Origin: Pandoraea cepalis
Lineage (GTDB): Bacteria; Pseudomonadota; Gammaproteobacteria; Burkholderiales; Burkholderiaceae
Assembly: GCF_902459665.1 (NCBI RefSeq)
Contig: NZ_CABPSL010000003.1
Span: 124,001-188,000 of the forward strand
Reading direction: 5' to 3'
DNA: 64,000 bases
Shown: piece after piece, positions 16,904 through 28,021 of the stretch
Position numbering within the stretch: the first letter of the stretch is position 1
How the letters are laid out: each line of letters opens with the position of its first letter
Program-made: the position numbers and the translations under genes
The notes under the pieces: generated by a model
Told to the model about the DNA's origin: nothing
The model's input: the letters and a program-made list of their open reading frames with translations, nothing else
Database searches by the model: none

Positions 16904-19094
16904 AGCGTCCCTGCCCTCTCAGTTGTTCGACGGACAAACCGGTATCCGTCAGAATACGTTCCCACGCCTGCGCGACGCCCTCCGCCATCCCGCGGCCGCC
17001 GCACACCATGATTTGCGCGCCGTGCGCAACCAGGGTGCGCAGGCTCTGTGCATCGGCGACAAGGCGCTCCTGCACATAACTCCGGCTCCCGGAACGTGAG
17101 AAGGCAGTCGTGAGCGCCTGCAGTCGCCTGTCGGCTACCAGATGCTCGAGTTCGTCGCGGTACAAGAAGCCATCGTCTGCATCGCGCGCACCGAAGTAAA
17201 GGTGCATCGGACGGCGGGACGCGTTGTGCCGGATGAAACCAATCAGTGGACCGATCCCAGTACCGGCCCCGATCAGGATCACGGGAGCGCTTCCGGCACC
17301 CGGCCGAAAGCACGCGTGCGACCGCATGAATGCCTCAACCGCTTCGCCGGGCTGCAGGCCTGTGAGATACCCGGAGCACACGCCGTTCGGGTGACGCCGC
17401 ACGCAGATCTCGATCAGGCCATCCGCCGTTGCGCTCGCAAGCGAGTAGTACCGGGGCGAGGTGGCGCCCGGCGGCACGACGCCGAGCAGATCCCCGGTCT
17501 CGAAACGAGGCAGCCGCGGCCGTCGCAGGGTGGCCCAGACGCCCGCCCCCTCGGCGGGCATGAAGCGCAGCACCGAAGTCATGTCGTCTGTACCGGCACC
17601 ATAGTCGTCTCGTGAGACGAGCTTGAGCGATATCGTGGGAGGCAGCAATGGCGTGTAGTGAATATCGAGCGGCACGCCGAGCCTTTCGGCGAGCCCCGTA
17701 CACCACTGCCGGAATTCGGGTTCAGACTGCCGGTCAACCGTGCCCGGATCGGTCAGTGCGTCCAACCCCTTGGCGCTCAGCGCGTCATGAACCGTTCGCG
17801 CATACCCGCAAAAATGAGGAAACTGACGGTCGCCGAAGCCCAAGACCCCGAACGCCACCCCGCCAGGGATCGTCAGACGCTCCAGCTTCGGCAGGAATCG
17901 TGTAGCGCTCTCCGGTGCATCGCCGTCACCATACGTGGCAGTCAGGACCAGCAGACATTTCAGGCTGCGATAGCCGACAGCAAAATCGTTCATTGGCGCA
18001 ATATGCACACGAAAGCCAGCCTGGGTCAGCGCGGCGTGCAGTGCCGAAGCAAAGCCCCACGTGCTATTGCCGTCGGTGCCCACTAGCAACACAGTATCCG
18101 CGTCGCGTGCCGGCACGTTGCAAGCGAGCTTCGGCATGCCCCGCCGACGACGCAGCCACAACAGCAGGCCGGTTGCGGCCAGCAACGGCACCGACGCCGA
18201 CGATGCGCCGAGGATCAACCCGAGCCACCATAGCCCTTCGCCCGTGTGCAGCATGCGGACGACTCCTTGCAAACGTTGCCAGGCATCGGCCGGCTGAAAG
18301 GCAAGCCATCTGCCTGACGATGGATCGACATAACCGACGCCATCTGTCGTATTCACTTCGACGACGCTGCTCGGGTCGGCCGCGTTGGCAAATGTCAACT
18401 GACGCAGCCTGGAGACATCGATGGCCAGTGCGGGCAACTGCCGCAGCGGCATCGGGGACGTCGTGGTTGCCGAAACGACGAGGCTGGGCTCCTGCGCGCC
18501 GCCTTCCGGGATTACGCCGAACGTCGTCAACGACATGACTACCCCGGTCATCGCCGACAGTGTGAGCCCGGCAAGCACGGCCCGTGCAGTTTCGTTATGC
18601 AGTCGCTGCAACCCGTCCCCCCGAATCGGAGCCAGAATATGCTTCCACCCGCCCATCCGGCGTGCGAGCAACACAAGCCCAGACAACACCGCGAACAGCA
18701 TGAAGGCAGCAGTCGCGCCTGTTGCTATCCGGCCAGCGTCACCGAGAAAGAGCTTGCGATGGAGGTTCTTCACCCAACGCTCGACAGGCGATGGGCGATA
18801 ATCGCCGACGGCCTTGCCGGTAGCGGGATCAATGATCGATGCATGTTGTTCGCCGCCGGCGTGGTAGTACGCGAGGATCTCCCCTGACGGTCGGCGCACG
18901 AGTGTTTCGACGTCGGGCACCGAAGTGCTCACGCGGTAAGCGAGCGTTGCAACGCTCAGCGAAGTGAGGTCTGAGCGAACGGCACTTGCGTGCTCAATTG
19001 CGGGATTCACCGACAACACCGCGCCTGTCATGGCGACGACTGTCATCAGCAATGCAGCGATGAGACCGGGGATTGAATGGAGCTTGCGTAACAT
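16884..19094 (-). CDS. Membrane flavoreductase: PepSY-associated TM domain fused to flavodoxin and FAD/NADPH-binding (FNR) domains
   Basis: A 736-residue protein. The N-terminal half has about four membrane segments (near residues 8-29, 120-143, 172-193, 288-312). Conserved histidines at membrane edges (KLHSIPGL, LHRKLFLG, LHNETAR, MLHTGEG) fit haem ligation. The second half has a flavodoxin domain (TDGNSTWGFA, LTATYGDGDAPE) and a cytochrome P450/sulfite-reductase-type FNR module (RYYSLASA for FAD, GAGTGIGPLIGF and YFGARD for NADPH). The likely role is to carry electrons from cytosolic NADPH across the membrane to periplasmic acceptors, by analogy with ferric/siderophore reductases of this architecture. 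It sits between apbE and the DUF2271 gene on the same strand; with them it forms one redox unit. The terminal acceptor is unknown. Confidence 0.8.
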   Translation of the reverse strand: MLRKLHSIPGLIAALLMTVVAMTGAVLSVNPAIEHASAVRSDLTSLSVATLAYRVSTSVPDVETLVRRPSGEILAYYHAGGEQHASIIDPATGKAVGDYRPSPVERWVKNLHRKLFLGDAGRIATGATAAFMLFAVLSGLVLLARRMGGWKHILAPIRGDGLQRLHNETARAVLAGLTLSAMTGVVMSLTTFGVIPEGGAQEPSLVVSATTTSPMPLRQLPALAIDVSRLRQLTFANAADPSSVVEVNTTDGVGYVDPSSGRWLAFQPADAWQRLQGVVRMLHTGEGLWWLGLILGASSASVPLLAATGLLLWLRRRRGMPKLACNVPARDADTVLLVGTDGNSTWGFASALHAALTQAGFRVHIAPMNDFAVGYRSLKCLLVLTATYGDGDAPESATRFLPKLERLTIPGGVAFGVLGFGDRQFPHFCGYARTVHDALSAKGLDALTDPGTVDRQSEPEFRQWCTGLAERLGVPLDIHYTPLLPPTISLKLVSRDDYGAGTDDMTSVLRFMPAEGAGVWATLRRPRLPRFETGDLLGVVPPGATSPRYYSLASATADGLIEICVRRHPNGVCSGYLTGLQPGEAVEAFMRSHACFRPGAGSAPVILIGAGTGIGPLIGFIRHNASRRPMHLYFGARDADDGFLYRDELEHLVADRRLQALTTAFSRSGSRSYVQERLVADAQSLRTLVAHGAQIMVCGGRGMAEGVAQAWERILTDTGLSVEQLRGQGRYVEDVY

Positions 19095-19119
19095 CGGGCA
19101 CCTCCTCGCCTGCCCCTGG

Positions 19120-19587
19120 CTACAGTGAATAGCGGAACGACTTCACATAGCCGCGCCCCTTGGTCGTCTTGTTTGCGCCCGAGGTGGTCAACGGCACGAC
19201 GACCTCGGACGGGTACTCCTTCATGTCCTCGACCGCCGTGTCGATGTGAACCTCGTACCCGGCGTCGAGCAGCGTGTCGGACAGATCCAGAGTCGCACGC
19301 AGTGTCTTGCCTGCGCCGACGCTTGCGCCCGTAATGCCATCTACCTTTGCGGTGCCGCCCGTGGCGCGATACCAGTCGCTCAGGTGCCGGTAGTACTTGG
19401 CCTTGCGCCCCGCCACCCACAGCGTGCCCTGATACCGTCCCGCGCGATCGGTGACATACATGGCGACGTAAGCGCCATCTCCCCCATAGTTCGACAGTTG
19501 CGTTTCGAACGAAACCTGGCGCGCGGATGCAAGTGAAGGGGCTACGAGCGCGCCGGTGAGCACAGCGATCGGGAATGCGTGTTTCAT
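19120..19587 (-). CDS. Periplasmic DUF2271 protein, candidate flavinylated electron carrier
   Basis: A 155-residue protein with a Sec signal (cleavage near SLASA, residues 17-22), then the DUF2271 fold (FETQLSNYGGDGAYVAMYVTD). At residues 83-89 it has DGITGAS, which fits the ApbE target pattern (Asp-x-x-Ser/Thr-Gly-Ala-Ser/Thr). Ser89 would be the FMN acceptor. An adjacent apbE gene and the upstream-facing flavoreductase strongly support this reading. Comparative work on flavinylation has, as far as I recall, linked DUF2271 to ApbE. The start ATG has AGGAGA well spaced upstream. The gene precedes the flavoreductase by 25 bases. Confidence 0.78.
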   Translation of the reverse strand: MKHAFPIAVLTGALVAPSLASARQVSFETQLSNYGGDGAYVAMYVTDRAGRYQGTLWVAGRKAKYYRHLSDWYRATGGTAKVDGITGASVGAGKTLRATLDLSDTLLDAGYEVHIDTAVEDMKEYPSEVVVPLTTSGANKTTKGRGYVKSFRYSL

Positions 19588-19699
19588 CTGGATTCTCCTG
19601 ATTTGGGCAAAAGGGGGGCATCGCACCCATCGCATTGGCCTGCCGCTGCTTCAGCAGGGTCAATGCCGATGAGGTACGCGGTGCGTCGGCAATAAGGGG

Positions 19700-20116
19700 T
19701 CAGCGGATCTGGACCTGGGGCTTCGTGCCGGGCTTCAGCAAACCTCCGGGGGGTGCGTCAGCCGGCGGCTTGCCGGCATTCGCGTCCGGCAGGCGTCCGC
19801 GTGCGCCGCTGTGGTCGTCGTCTTCACGCTTCATGCGGACGACGTCAAGGGTGACGGGATCAAGTTTTGCCTTGAAACGCCGGCCATCGGCATCACGCCC
19901 CTTGACCTCGTAGCAACCGTCGTCGATCCTGAGCCTGTCGATCTGCCACCCCTTTTGCTGCGCCATCGTCTGGACGGCGTCACGCGGCTTCCAGGCGTTG
20001 ACCGGCGCCTCGCAATCGTCGCTGTCGCGCGCCTGTGCGGGATGGTGAATGCCGACAGCGCCGACAAGCGCAAACATAGTGAGTACCAGGCTTCTGGCAA
20101 TTCGCAGCTGTTTCAT
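19700..20116 (-). CDS. Small periplasmic PepSY-domain protein
   Basis: A 138-residue protein with a signal peptide (cleavage near PAQA, residue ~29). It has a single PepSY-like domain (DAVQTMAQQKGWQIDRLRID, CYEVKGRDADGRRFKAKLDP, TLDVVRM) and a Pro/Gly-rich low-complexity tail. PepSY proteins often accompany membrane reductases or sensor kinases. It is first in the leftward cluster (PepSY, DUF2271, flavoreductase, apbE) and faces the divergent two-component genes, so it might modulate the sensor or the reductase. The exact role is not known. Confidence 0.75.
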   Translation of the reverse strand: MKQLRIARSLVLTMFALVGAVGIHHPAQARDSDDCEAPVNAWKPRDAVQTMAQQKGWQIDRLRIDDGCYEVKGRDADGRRFKAKLDPVTLDVVRMKREDDDHSGARGRLPDANAGKPPADAPPGGLLKPGTKPQVQIR

Positions 20117-20216
20117 GACTTACATCTCCCATTCGCATCCTTGGACGCCACAATGCACCCGAAACCTGAAGCCAAGCTTGCGAACACAGGAAATTTTCGT
20201 CATGTTCGCGACAGGT

Positions 20217-20237
20217 TCGCGTGGCAAAGTCACGCGA
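20217..20237. promoter_or_regulatory. Inverted repeat in the divergent promoter between the redox cluster and its two-component system
   Basis: TCGCGTG-N7-CACGCGA is a perfect 7-bp dyad ending 22 bases before the response-regulator start. It may be an operator for the regulator itself or simply a hairpin in its leader. No independent evidence. Confidence 0.4.
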
Positions 20238-20259
20238 GACACCCATCCGGGAGATCTTA

Positions 20260-20919
20260 ATGAGAGTTCTGCTCATCGAGGATGAGCCTTGGCTCGGGGA
20301 GGCCGTTCGCGACCAGATCGAGAAAGACGGACATCCGACCGACTTCGTCACCACCCTCGCCGAGGCACGCCGGCACATTGCGGTCGCCAACTACGACCTG
20401 GTTCTGCTCGATCTGCTGCTTCCCGACGGTAGGGGACTCGACTTCCTGCGACAGCTCCGCACGAGTGGATCGACCGTGCCCGTCATCATCCTGACAGCGC
20501 TCGATCAGGTGTCGAACCGTATCGCCGGCCTGAACGCCGGCGCCGATGACTATCTCGTCAAGCCGTTCGACTTGTCCGAGCTTTCCGCACGAGTGAGCGC
20601 GGTGTCGCGCCGGTATTCAGGCAATCCGAATCCCCTGGTCAGGCTCGGCGAACTGCGTATCGATACGGCGGGGCGCAGCGTGATGCGCGATGCCGCACGC
20701 ATCGACCTGACGGCCAGTGAGTGGGCGCTTCTCGAAGCCCTGATTCAGCATCCGGGGATGATCGTATCAAGGAGCCGGCTGGAGGATCGCCTTTATTCCT
20801 TCAACGAGGAAATTGGCAGCAACGCCATCGAGGTACATATGAGCCGGCTGCGCAAGAAGCTTGGTGCCGATGTCATCGAGACCTTGCGCGGGCTCGGCTA
20901 TCGGCTGAAGCTGGACTGA
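20260..20919 (+). CDS. OmpR-family response regulator (PmrA/QseB type)
   Basis: A 219-residue protein with a receiver domain (acidic pair IEDE, phospho-acceptor Asp51 in LLDLLLPDG, conserved Lys101 in LVKPFD). It also has a C-terminal winged-helix DNA-binding domain (DLTASEWALLEALIQHPG, NAIEVHMSRLRKKLG). GGGAG precedes the ATG by a few bases; a longer frame upstream is non-conserved. It is followed after 2 bases by its sensor kinase. Being divergent from the PepSY/DUF2271/flavoreductase cluster, it probably controls it. Confidence 0.9.
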   Translation: MRVLLIEDEPWLGEAVRDQIEKDGHPTDFVTTLAEARRHIAVANYDLVLLDLLLPDGRGLDFLRQLRTSGSTVPVIILTALDQVSNRIAGLNAGADDYLVKPFDLSELSARVSAVSRRYSGNPNPLVRLGELRIDTAGRSVMRDAARIDLTASEWALLEALIQHPGMIVSRSRLEDRLYSFNEEIGSNAIEVHMSRLRKKLGADVIETLRGLGYRLKLD

Positions 20920-20921
20920 CC

Positions 20922-22292
20922 ATGCTGCACAGCCTGCAAAGTCGACTCGCGGCAGCACTGGTGGCAGGGCTCGCCGTACTGTCGCTCGCGGCTGCGGCCG
21001 CTTCATTTCACGTGCTGCGCCACGAAGTCGATCAGATGTCGGACAGTGCGTTGCAGGAAACGGCGCAGCGCCTGTTGCCGCTCGCCATCATGGATATCGT
21101 CGGGCGCGACGCGAATGGCGATGACGATGGCAGCCGCCGTATCGCAGCCGTTCGCCCGCACGACGAATTGCTGACCTACGCGGTTCGCGATGACCGTGGC
21201 AAGCTCCTGCTACGATCGCACGACGCCGATATCGCCATCTTCCCGCCTGACCTGAAAGCGGGCTTCACGTCCACGGCGTCGCACCGGATTTACGCCGAAC
21301 CGGGCTTGCAGGGCACGATCTCCCTGATGATCGCCGAGCCGCTCGCCACGCGCCGCCATGCAGTGATTGAAGCCGCACTCGCGGTCGCCAGGGTCCTCAT
21401 CCTGTTTCTGCCGGTCGGCCTGTGTGGCATCTGGCTGATTGTCCGCACCGGGCTACGGCCAATCCGGCGCTTCTGCGACAGCATCGCCGCACGCGGCCAG
21501 AACGACCTGACACCGCTCGAAAAGCAGGAACTGCCGACGGAGGTCGCTCCGGTCGCCGACGCGGTCAATGACCTGATGGCCCGCCTGGACCGCGCGCTGG
21601 CAGCGGAGCGCAGCTTCACTGCCAACAGCGCGCACGAGTTGCGCACGCCAATTGCCGCAGCCCTCGCGCAGACGCAGCGCCTCATGGCCGAAATGCCTTC
21701 CGCCGACGCGCGCGAACGCGTGCGAAATGTCGAGAGGTCCCTGCATACCTTGTCGCGGGTCAGCGAAAGGCTCATGCAACTCGCGAAGGCCGAGAATGGA
21801 CGCGTGCTCGGGGACGCGCCGCAGGATCTGCGCCCGGTACTGGAGCTTGTCGTGGAGGATTTTCGGCGCGTTGCGTCTGAGAAGCCGATCCAGCTCGACG
21901 TGCCCGACCAGCCCGTGTCGTCGTGGATCGACGCGGACGCATTCGCTATCGTCGTGCGCAATCTGGTTGAGAATGCGCTCAAACATGGTGCGTCCGGGAA
22001 ACCGGTGGCGATCGCGCTGTCGGTCACCGGTACGCTCAGTGTCCGGAATCGAGGGCCAGTGCTGCCGGACGATGAACTTGAGCGTCTGACGAAACCGTTC
22101 GAGCGCGGCGCGACGACCGCCACAGGCAGCGGGCTTGGTCTGGCGATCGTCGAAGCGATTGTCCGCGGCGCGGGTTCGGTTCTTACGCTGCGCTCACCGG
22201 CTCCGGGCTGGCAGGATGGCCTGCAGGTGAGCATCGATGGTTTGCCGCTTGCGTCCGCGAGGCCGATTCGCGAGAAGACCGGACCAGCGTAA
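20922..22292 (+). CDS. Sensor histidine kinase partner of the upstream response regulator
   Basis: A 456-residue membrane kinase: one TM helix at about residues 8-30, a periplasmic sensor region to ~150, a second TM (VARVLILFLPVGLCGIWLIV), a HAMP-like linker, the H-box SAHELRTPIA (His238) and an ATPase domain with NLVENALKHG and GSGLGLAIVE. The signal is unknown. The periplasmic part has an acidic DANGDDDGS loop that could bind a cation, which is speculation. The gene starts two bases after the regulator stop, so the pair is translationally linked. Confidence 0.9.
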   Translation: MLHSLQSRLAAALVAGLAVLSLAAAAASFHVLRHEVDQMSDSALQETAQRLLPLAIMDIVGRDANGDDDGSRRIAAVRPHDELLTYAVRDDRGKLLLRSHDADIAIFPPDLKAGFTSTASHRIYAEPGLQGTISLMIAEPLATRRHAVIEAALAVARVLILFLPVGLCGIWLIVRTGLRPIRRFCDSIAARGQNDLTPLEKQELPTEVAPVADAVNDLMARLDRALAAERSFTANSAHELRTPIAAALAQTQRLMAEMPSADARERVRNVERSLHTLSRVSERLMQLAKAENGRVLGDAPQDLRPVLELVVEDFRRVASEKPIQLDVPDQPVSSWIDADAFAIVVRNLVENALKHGASGKPVAIALSVTGTLSVRNRGPVLPDDELERLTKPFERGATTATGSGLGLAIVEAIVRGAGSVLTLRSPAPGWQDGLQVSIDGLPLASARPIREKTGPA

Positions 22293-22380
22293 TCAGTTGG
22301 GATGGTGTGACGCGAGACAGCCCGGATTCAACCGAACGATACCGGGATCGATGCGAACGAATGGCCAACCTGCACCGGAA

Positions 22381-23106
22381 TCAGCGCTTGAACCCTGCGG
22401 CGCCCATCACTCGTGTCTCCGGCCCCGTTAGCGAATAGACGATCCCCGCGTTGTTCGCCACCGCGCCCGTGAGCACGCCCTGCGTCGAAAACGTGCAGGC
22501 GCTGCCCGCGCACGCGCCGCCACTCACGTTCTGTGTCATGGTGCTGAACGTCCCCCGCGCGCCATCCGGACCGATTCTCGTGGTTCCCGACCCCGTCACG
22601 TAGGTCTGCCCGGGCATCGCAATACTCAAATTGGGCGTGACGCTGTACTGCGCATTCTGAAACGCAACGCTGAGCGACCCGGATAGCGTGCCAATCGCGC
22701 CCGTCGTCATGTCGATGGCCTTCGTTGCACCAGCGAGCGCATAGGTCATCGTGCCGGACACCGGCAGATTGGCGTCCAGCGTCGGGCGCACCACGATGTA
22801 AGGCATGCCTGAGCGCCAAGTCGTCAGATCGAACGCCACGTTGTGATCGAACGCACGCCGCGACGTCCATTTCCCCCACTCCAGCTGAGCGAGCGCCGCA
22901 TAGGCCGCGTCGGGCGATCTCGTGCGCATCAATGCGCGCGCCTGTTGTTGCGCCTGATCTTTTACTTCGGACGAACCTGGCGGGCCGGGTTGAAGGGAGA
23001 AACGCACGTCGACAACAGCGCCTTCGGAAGCGCACACGCCACCAGCCAGGACAGCGGAAAACGCCGCCGCAACGAACGCGCGCCGGCAAAACGATGGAAC
23101 GAACAT
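22381..23106 (-). CDS. Secreted protein of unknown function
   Basis: A 241-residue protein with a Sec signal (cleavage near VCAS). The body has alternating beta-like repeats rich in Thr/Ser/Gly (VSGTMTYALAGATKAIDM, GTLSGSLSVAFQNAQYSV). It ends with a Cys-containing segment GGACAGSACTF and a VANNAGIVYSLTGP tail that resembles the outer-membrane-lipoprotein-like domain found at the end of some FecR proteins and Tbp-like surface proteins. The N-terminal FecR part is absent. I do not recognise the family with confidence. It converges with the kinase gene and stands alone. Confidence 0.6.
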   Translation of the reverse strand: MFVPSFCRRAFVAAAFSAVLAGGVCASEGAVVDVRFSLQPGPPGSSEVKDQAQQQARALMRTRSPDAAYAALAQLEWGKWTSRRAFDHNVAFDLTTWRSGMPYIVVRPTLDANLPVSGTMTYALAGATKAIDMTTGAIGTLSGSLSVAFQNAQYSVTPNLSIAMPGQTYVTGSGTTRIGPDGARGTFSTMTQNVSGGACAGSACTFSTQGVLTGAVANNAGIVYSLTGPETRVMGAAGFKR

Positions 23107-23706
23107 GCCAAGAATCCCCGATACGACGAGACCCCGATCGCACCGGTAGCCTCTTGCTGGTCTATTTATTGGTTTTGCTTCGCACTGCCAAATGCCACGG
23201 TCGAGCATCTACCTGTTGTCATTGCGGCAATGGTAGCGAACGCGCGGCGCCAAATCGGGGGCCAAGACCGAGTCCGCAACGAAAATGTCCCGGAGCCAAC
23301 GCGTGGGCGCCATTTGAGTGCAACGATGCTGGCATGGCAAGCGGAAAATCAGGGCGCGCGCTCACCACATTCGCTCAGGGTTCGCCTGCCGAATCCGACT
23401 TCGTCGCACCTTTTTCATACATTTTATCTATCAAAAAATAAAATCAATCAATAATTATCGTCTCACCGCCCCCCTCAACACACTGCCTTACCCAAGCGGC
23501 GCCACACGTTGCGGGGTTTTGCACGAAGTTATGGGGCCTACAGTGCCAGTCTTATATAAGACCCAAGCATTCACATTACGAAAAGGCATTTCAGTTTTGC
23601 CCCCGACCCGTGTCACAATCGGAAAAATTCGTCATGGCTAGCTGACTGTTACCCCAGTCGGCAGCGCTCCCCCACCGTTCCCTGCTTCTTGAATCCGAGA
23701 CCAGCG
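23107..23706. other. 600-base spacer upstream of icd, with a perfect 14-bp palindrome
   Basis: No credible gene is seen here. GTCTTATATAAGAC at 23549-23562 is a perfect palindrome about 145 bases upstream of the icd start, and its centre could serve as a -10 element. The stretch 23420-23460 is AT-rich. Confidence 0.5.
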
Positions 23707-25947
<2,241 letters not shown>

Positions 25948-25973
25948 TGAAGAAGTAACATCCGGGCCGAACG

Positions 25974-26037
25974 ACGGGCGATCATCAAGGATCGCCCGGT
26001 AGTCCCCACAAAAAAGCTGGCAGATGCCAGCTTTTTT
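25974..26037. terminator. Tandem hairpins after icd; the second is a bidirectional Rho-independent terminator
   Basis: A first hairpin (CGGGCGATC with GATCGCCCG) is followed by AAAAAAGCTGGC-agat-GCCAGCTTTTTT at 26010-26037. The A/T runs on both sides let it also end the convergent tetR transcript. Confidence 0.9.
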
Positions 26038-26068
26038 GTTGCCTTCTTCAACACGGGCACCCGTAGCC

Positions 26069-26719
26069 TTAGCCGTCCGCGCGCAACAGCCCCCAGCACA
26101 ACCGGTAAAGCTCGTCCTCGAACTCGGGAGTGCCAAGCAAGGGGGAATCTTCCAGCGCGGCCGAGCGCAGCGTGCCCATGACGGCCCGCGTGAGCACGAA
26201 GACGGTGGCGGCGGTGGGTGGCCGCATTTCGGGCGCGTCGCGCCGCGACATGGCGACAGCGATATGTTCGGCCGCCTCGCGCATGGCTTGCATGATGTTC
26301 TCGTGGTGATCGAGTTGCCACGCCATCTTGATGAGCGAGCGTTTCACACGCCCGCCTGCGCCGAAGGCTTCGATGAGCACCCGCAGCCGCTCGCGAATCA
26401 CGCGTTCCGGGTCGGCCCCCTCGTCCGCCGCTCGGGCGATGCGCTCGTTGAGTTCGTCCATCACCCGACGCCGTTCGCGCGCGATCATCGCGAGCAGAAT
26501 CGCCTCCTTGGTCGGGAAGTACTGGTACAGGGTACCGATGGAGAAGCCTGCCTTGCGGGCGATGCGATTGGTTGTGAGCGCCGCCTCGCCTTCTTCGTCG
26601 AGAACCTGAGCGGTAGCTTCAAAAATGGTCTCGACGGTGTGTTGCGCCCGTGCCTGCATCGGCCGCTTTCGCATGGCGGACGGGGCGTTCTGGGTCGCGG
26701 GCGGCTTGGGTGTGGCCAT
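26069..26719 (-). CDS. TetR-family transcriptional repressor
   Basis: A 216-residue regulator with the N-terminal TetR helix-turn-helix (TTNRIARKAGFSIGTLYQYF, then PTKEAILLAM) and a helical ligand-binding C-terminus. ATG 26719 (MATPKPPATQ) is chosen because a long in-frame extension would cover the whole divergent promoter. It is divergent from a COG3687-type metal-dependent hydrolase gene with 157 bases between. The dyad-like AATGAataatgcTCACATT at about 26767 could be its operator. Such pairs often respond to fatty-acyl or hydrophobic compounds. Confidence 0.82.
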   Translation of the reverse strand: MATPKPPATQNAPSAMRKRPMQARAQHTVETIFEATAQVLDEEGEAALTTNRIARKAGFSIGTLYQYFPTKEAILLAMIARERRRVMDELNERIARAADEGADPERVIRERLRVLIEAFGAGGRVKRSLIKMAWQLDHHENIMQAMREAAEHIAVAMSRRDAPEMRPPTAATVFVLTRAVMGTLRSAALEDSPLLGTPEFEDELYRLCWGLLRADG

Positions 26720-26876
26720 GTTGAAAAACCTGAGCGGGAAGCGAGTTGCGGCAAAGCGCCTGAAAAATGAATAATGCTCACATTCGCCGCAAAACTCAAG
26801 AGACCGCAACGGAACGCGCTTGCCGCGCCGCGTCGGCGCTGCGAATCCCTCAACATCGCCGCAGAGGCAAGACACC

Positions 26877-27716
26877 ATGAGCCACGACATTTCTGCCCTG
26901 ACCGTACGCAAACTGACTGTCGATCTGGCCGATGGCTTCGCGCGTCATTGGCACAGCGGCGATGCCTATCGCACCATGTATTACAACGCGCTGTCGATGA
27001 GCTTCCCGGTGGGCGAGCAATCGTTCATCGACTCGGTGCGCGACACGATGGATCGCCTGCCCGCCGATGCGAGCTACGACACGCTTCGGGCAGACATCGC
27101 CCAGTTCATCGGACAGGAAGCGACGCATCGGCACCTGCATGGTCAGTACAACGCACAATTGGCGAAGCAGGGACTGGTCAATCACTGGGAGAACTGGGCG
27201 ACGACACGCATTCAGTGGGCGCGCCGCCGCAAGCTCTCGCCAATGTACATGCTGGCCGTGACGGCCGCCTACGAGCACTGCACGGCGGTATTCGGCGACG
27301 GGGCCCTTCGTTACGACCGTTGGCTCGCGAAGGCCGAACCGAAGATGCGCCTGATGTGGCGCTGGCACGCGGCCGAGGAAACGGAGCACAAGGCTGTAGC
27401 GTTCGATCTCTATCGCGCACTCGGCGGCAGCGAACGGCAACGCGTTCTCACGTATCTCTACGTGCTGTTCATGTTCGCAGTAGAGAGCCACGCGCAGACG
27501 ATCAATAACCTCTGGCATGACGGCACCCTCTTCAAGCCCCGCACGTGGTGGGGTTTCATCACGATGTTCTTCGGGCGCGATGGGGTCGTCTGGCGTAGCA
27601 CCGGACCAATGCTCAAGTACCTCGCGCCTTCGTTTCATCCGAACCGGCACGGCGATCCTTCGCTCGCCGAAAAGTGGCTGACGGCGCATCAGGCCAATTG
27701 GCGGGCGGTTCGCTGA
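26877..27716 (+). CDS. Metal-dependent hydrolase of the COG3687 (PF10118) family
   Basis: A 279-residue protein with the family's His/Glu clusters, which suggest a di-metal, ferritin-like helical core: GQEATHRHLHGQYN, TAAYEHCTA, HAAEETEHKAVAFDLY. The reaction is not established for the family. The ATG at 26877 (MSHDISALTVRKLTVD) is preferred to an upstream alternative within the promoter. The divergent TetR gene is its likely regulator. Downstream begins the repeat island. Confidence 0.75.
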   Translation: MSHDISALTVRKLTVDLADGFARHWHSGDAYRTMYYNALSMSFPVGEQSFIDSVRDTMDRLPADASYDTLRADIAQFIGQEATHRHLHGQYNAQLAKQGLVNHWENWATTRIQWARRRKLSPMYMLAVTAAYEHCTAVFGDGALRYDRWLAKAEPKMRLMWRWHAAEETEHKAVAFDLYRALGGSERQRVLTYLYVLFMFAVESHAQTINNLWHDGTLFKPRTWWGFITMFFGRDGVVWRSTGPMLKYLAPSFHPNRHGDPSLAEKWLTAHQANWRAVR

Positions 27717-27783
27717 TTTTTGCTCGACGCTTTGTTCGTGCTGCTTGGCGCTTGACCCTCGCCTCCCTCTGCGGTCGGCCGCC

Positions 27784-27842
27784 GGGCCGGTGCCCGTTTT
27801 CGTCGCTCCACGAAATTCGCTTTGGAAAACGGGCACCGGCCC
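27784..27842. repeat. Perfect 18-bp palindrome in the left arm
   Basis: GGGCCGGTGCCCGTTTTC pairs with GAAAACGGGCACCGGCCC across a 23-base loop. The counterpart in the right arm is at 28532-28590 with one mismatch. Either could form a strong RNA or cruciform hairpin and may terminate transcription from the hydrolase gene. Confidence 0.85.
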
Positions 27843-27948
27843 GACAGCTCGAAACGCACCCACACATCGTCGCCCCCTCCCCCACGCCCCCACCTCACCG
27901 CATTCCCCCACCTCGTCGTCACGATGACACCGTCTTCTCATGCGCCCA

Positions 27949-28006
27949 GGCTCTCGCCGACCGTCCCCACGTGCTACGCATCTGCTGGTGACGATCGTCG
28001 AGAGCC
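27949..28006. repeat. Second hairpin type in the left arm
   Basis: GGCTCTCGCCGACCGTC pairs, with two mismatches, to GACGATCGTCGAGAGCC. The right arm has the matching structure at about 28369-28425 (TCTCGCCGACCGTC with GACGGTCGGCGAGA, perfect over 14 bp). Confidence 0.75.
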
Positions 28007-28021
28007 TCGCCATCCCCCAAG

